A DNA stretch of 7,523 bases from Planctomycetia bacterium (GTDB taxonomy: Bacteria > Planctomycetota > UBA11346), in NCBI GenBank assembly GCA_005801395.1, contig SYDV01000316.1, forward strand, positions 1-7,523, in the 5' to 3' direction. Position numbers and translations under genes: made by a program. The notes under the pieces were generated by a model. The model saw nothing but the letters and a program-made list of their open reading frames with translations, had not been told where the DNA came from and ran no database searches. This document shows, piece by piece, positions 6,566-7,523 of this stretch (positions are counted from its first letter, which is position 1; each line of letters begins with the position of its first letter).

Positions 6566-6750
6566 GGGCGGGTAGCAAGTCCAAGCGGGGCGATTGGCGC
6601 ACCATACCGCCTTCATCGGTTCTGGCAAATCTGTTCATTTACTCGGGTAGTTCACAGCATTTTGGCCGAAGAGAATACGGACAATCAACGTTTTAGATGC
6701 CGATTTGCTTCCCCCACAGATTATCCGGAAAAGCTCAACCCACTCGTGTT

Positions 6751-7227
6751 TTATTTACGGGTTTCAAAGGTCGGATCATATCGCACGTGTGACACCGTTA
6801 TGATATCGCCGGTCAGCGTAAGCTTCATTTCAATATGGCCCCCAGTCGGGTAACAATTTCCATCTCTCGGTTGCCAGATCGGTGATGAAAATCGCAACCG
6901 ATCAAACTCCAATCCGCCCCCCTTCCAAACTCCCCATCCATTGGGGACGGCAGCCATAATTGCTTGATCAATCGCGCTCACATCAACCATTTGCGGCAAC
7001 CCGGTTTTTCGCATAATTATTTGATGACATTCTATATAAAAATTTCCCATCCCAGGGATACGAATTCGAATACTTAACACCGATTGACCAGCAACTTCAT
7101 GCAACAAGGGCAGGATTTCAAACGAAGCTGAGCACCAATACAATTGCAGACAAAGAATCCAATGGCCTCGATTTCCATCCCGCAACACCACTCCTTTAAG
7201 TTTGATATCGTTATTAGTGCAATCCAA
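6751..7227 (-). CDS. protein of unknown function, probably the remaining part of a broken gene
   Basis: I do not recognise the family. The reading frame from a TTG at 7225-7227 to TAA gives 158 residues with a natural mix of hydrophobic and polar residues and beta-strand-like alternation (SVLSIRIRIPG, HIEMKLTLTG, IITVSHVRYDP). It has no signal peptide and no clear membrane segment. The start is doubtful: the AGGG upstream is only two bases from the TTG, and no ATG exists at this end. The same frame continues upstream through four codons and a TGA (7243-7245) into another protein-like stretch (7246-7347), so the annotated start is probably just the first codon after a nonsense change. It lies 185 bases upstream of the RIO gene start, on the same strand, with nothing recognisable between them. 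Confidence 0.5.
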   Translation of the reverse strand: MDCTNNDIKLKGVVLRDGNRGHWILCLQLYWCSASFEILPLLHEVAGQSVLSIRIRIPGMGNFYIECHQIIMRKTGLPQMVDVSAIDQAIMAAVPNGWGVWKGGGLEFDRLRFSSPIWQPRDGNCYPTGGHIEMKLTLTGDIITVSHVRYDPTFETRK

Positions 7228-7245
7228 TACCCTAGAAGGTCCTCA

Positions 7246-7347
7246 TTGGCCAATTTCCAGAACGGTTAAATGCGGTAACGTGAATTGCGCGCGCGTTTCC
7301 AGCGAAATCGTTCCGCCTAGATTATCAACCACATTCCAAGCACAAAA
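7246..7347 (-). pseudogene. in-frame upstream fragment of the unknown minus-strand gene
   Basis: Between TGA codons at 7348-7350 and 7243-7245 the minus strand encodes 34 residues, including WNVVDNLGGTISLE and LPHLTVLEIGQ. The pattern looks like genuine protein and runs in the same frame as the 6751-7227 ORF. Reading the second TGA as a former TGG (Trp) would join them smoothly as GQ-W-GPSRVLDC. Upstream of 7348 the frame turns into stop-containing, unconvincing sequence, so the 5' part seems lost. The alternative is that this is the C-terminus of a separate upstream gene. Confidence 0.35.
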
Positions 7348-7523
7348 TCACTGAATGGTTGCGAGATAATTATCGCAGTGGGCAGACGGAAAATATCTCC
7401 TCACTCAAACAAATCGTTGCTGGGCTTCCGCCCTCACTCAGCCAGGCAATCCGTACTGGTGATGTGACAGCCATTGAGAATGAAGTCATGCCCCCCGTTC
7501 AGGCTGACCCCACTTTGGCGGAA
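7338..7523 (+). CDS. partial ORF of unknown function running off the right edge, start missing
   Basis: A forward frame is open from 7284 to the end of the window. From about 7338 it reads as convincing protein: KHKITEWLRDNY, then SSLKQIVAGLPPSLSQAI, RTGDVTAIENEV and PPVQADPTLAE, 62 residues with helix-like spacing. No ATG or GTG occurs in this frame before the GTG in GDV, deep in the sequence. TTG at 7359 and ATT at 7284 are the only earlier options, and no Shine-Dalgarno precedes them. It may be a fragment whose 5' end was lost, or a gene with a rare start. I do not recognise the family. Confidence 0.4.

Noticed and set aside
7243..7245. Selenocysteine or alternative genetic code at TGA
   Set aside because: No selenocysteine-insertion hairpin was evident next to it, and TGA acts as a normal stop in btuC and btuD.

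Overview
This window reads as a piece of a proteobacterial, most likely gammaproteobacterial, chromosome of moderate base composition. Its core is a complete vitamin B12 (cobalamin) uptake operon on the plus strand: a cobalamin riboswitch (about 546-731), a TonB-dependent outer-membrane receptor btuB (887-2791), an inner-membrane permease btuC (2834-3811), an ATPase btuD (3808-4623) and a periplasmic binding protein btuF (4620-5636). The Gram-negative assignment rests on the outer-membrane receptor. The gammaproteobacterial leaning rests on the btu gene set and on a RIO-type kinase resembling the Pseudomonas PA4780 group. This is inference from family resemblance, not a measured phylogeny.

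Layout. Positions 1-545 hold no convincing complete gene. They carry two arrays of one 7-bp unit in opposite orientations: TCCGATG at 124-191, partly embedded in a 19-bp repeat, and its reverse complement at 320-487, 24 units in perfect register. A C-rich, G-poor stretch follows, then the riboswitch. Between the riboswitch and btuB lies a 155-base leader rich in inverted repeats, a good candidate for the expression platform. btuC-btuD and btuD-btuF overlap by ATGA, so translation is probably coupled. btuB and btuC are separated by 42 bases containing a strong hairpin. Convergent to the operon, on the minus strand, is the RIO kinase-like gene (5669-6565).

The right end (6751-7523) looks decayed or rearranged. 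It holds a minus-strand ORF of unknown function (6751-7227), continued upstream in the same frame beyond a TGA by a protein-like stretch (7246-7347). A plus-strand ORF without a convincing start (from about 7338) runs off the end of the window.

How the genes work together: BtuB would take up cobalamin across the outer membrane using TonB energy, BtuF would capture it in the periplasm, and BtuC2D2 would import it at the cost of ATP. The riboswitch would shut the operon down when adenosylcobalamin or a related cobalamin is plentiful. No cobalamin biosynthesis or salvage gene is in the window. I see no convincing undescribed defence or mobile system. The least explained parts are the inverted heptamer arrays and the broken ORFs at the right edge.
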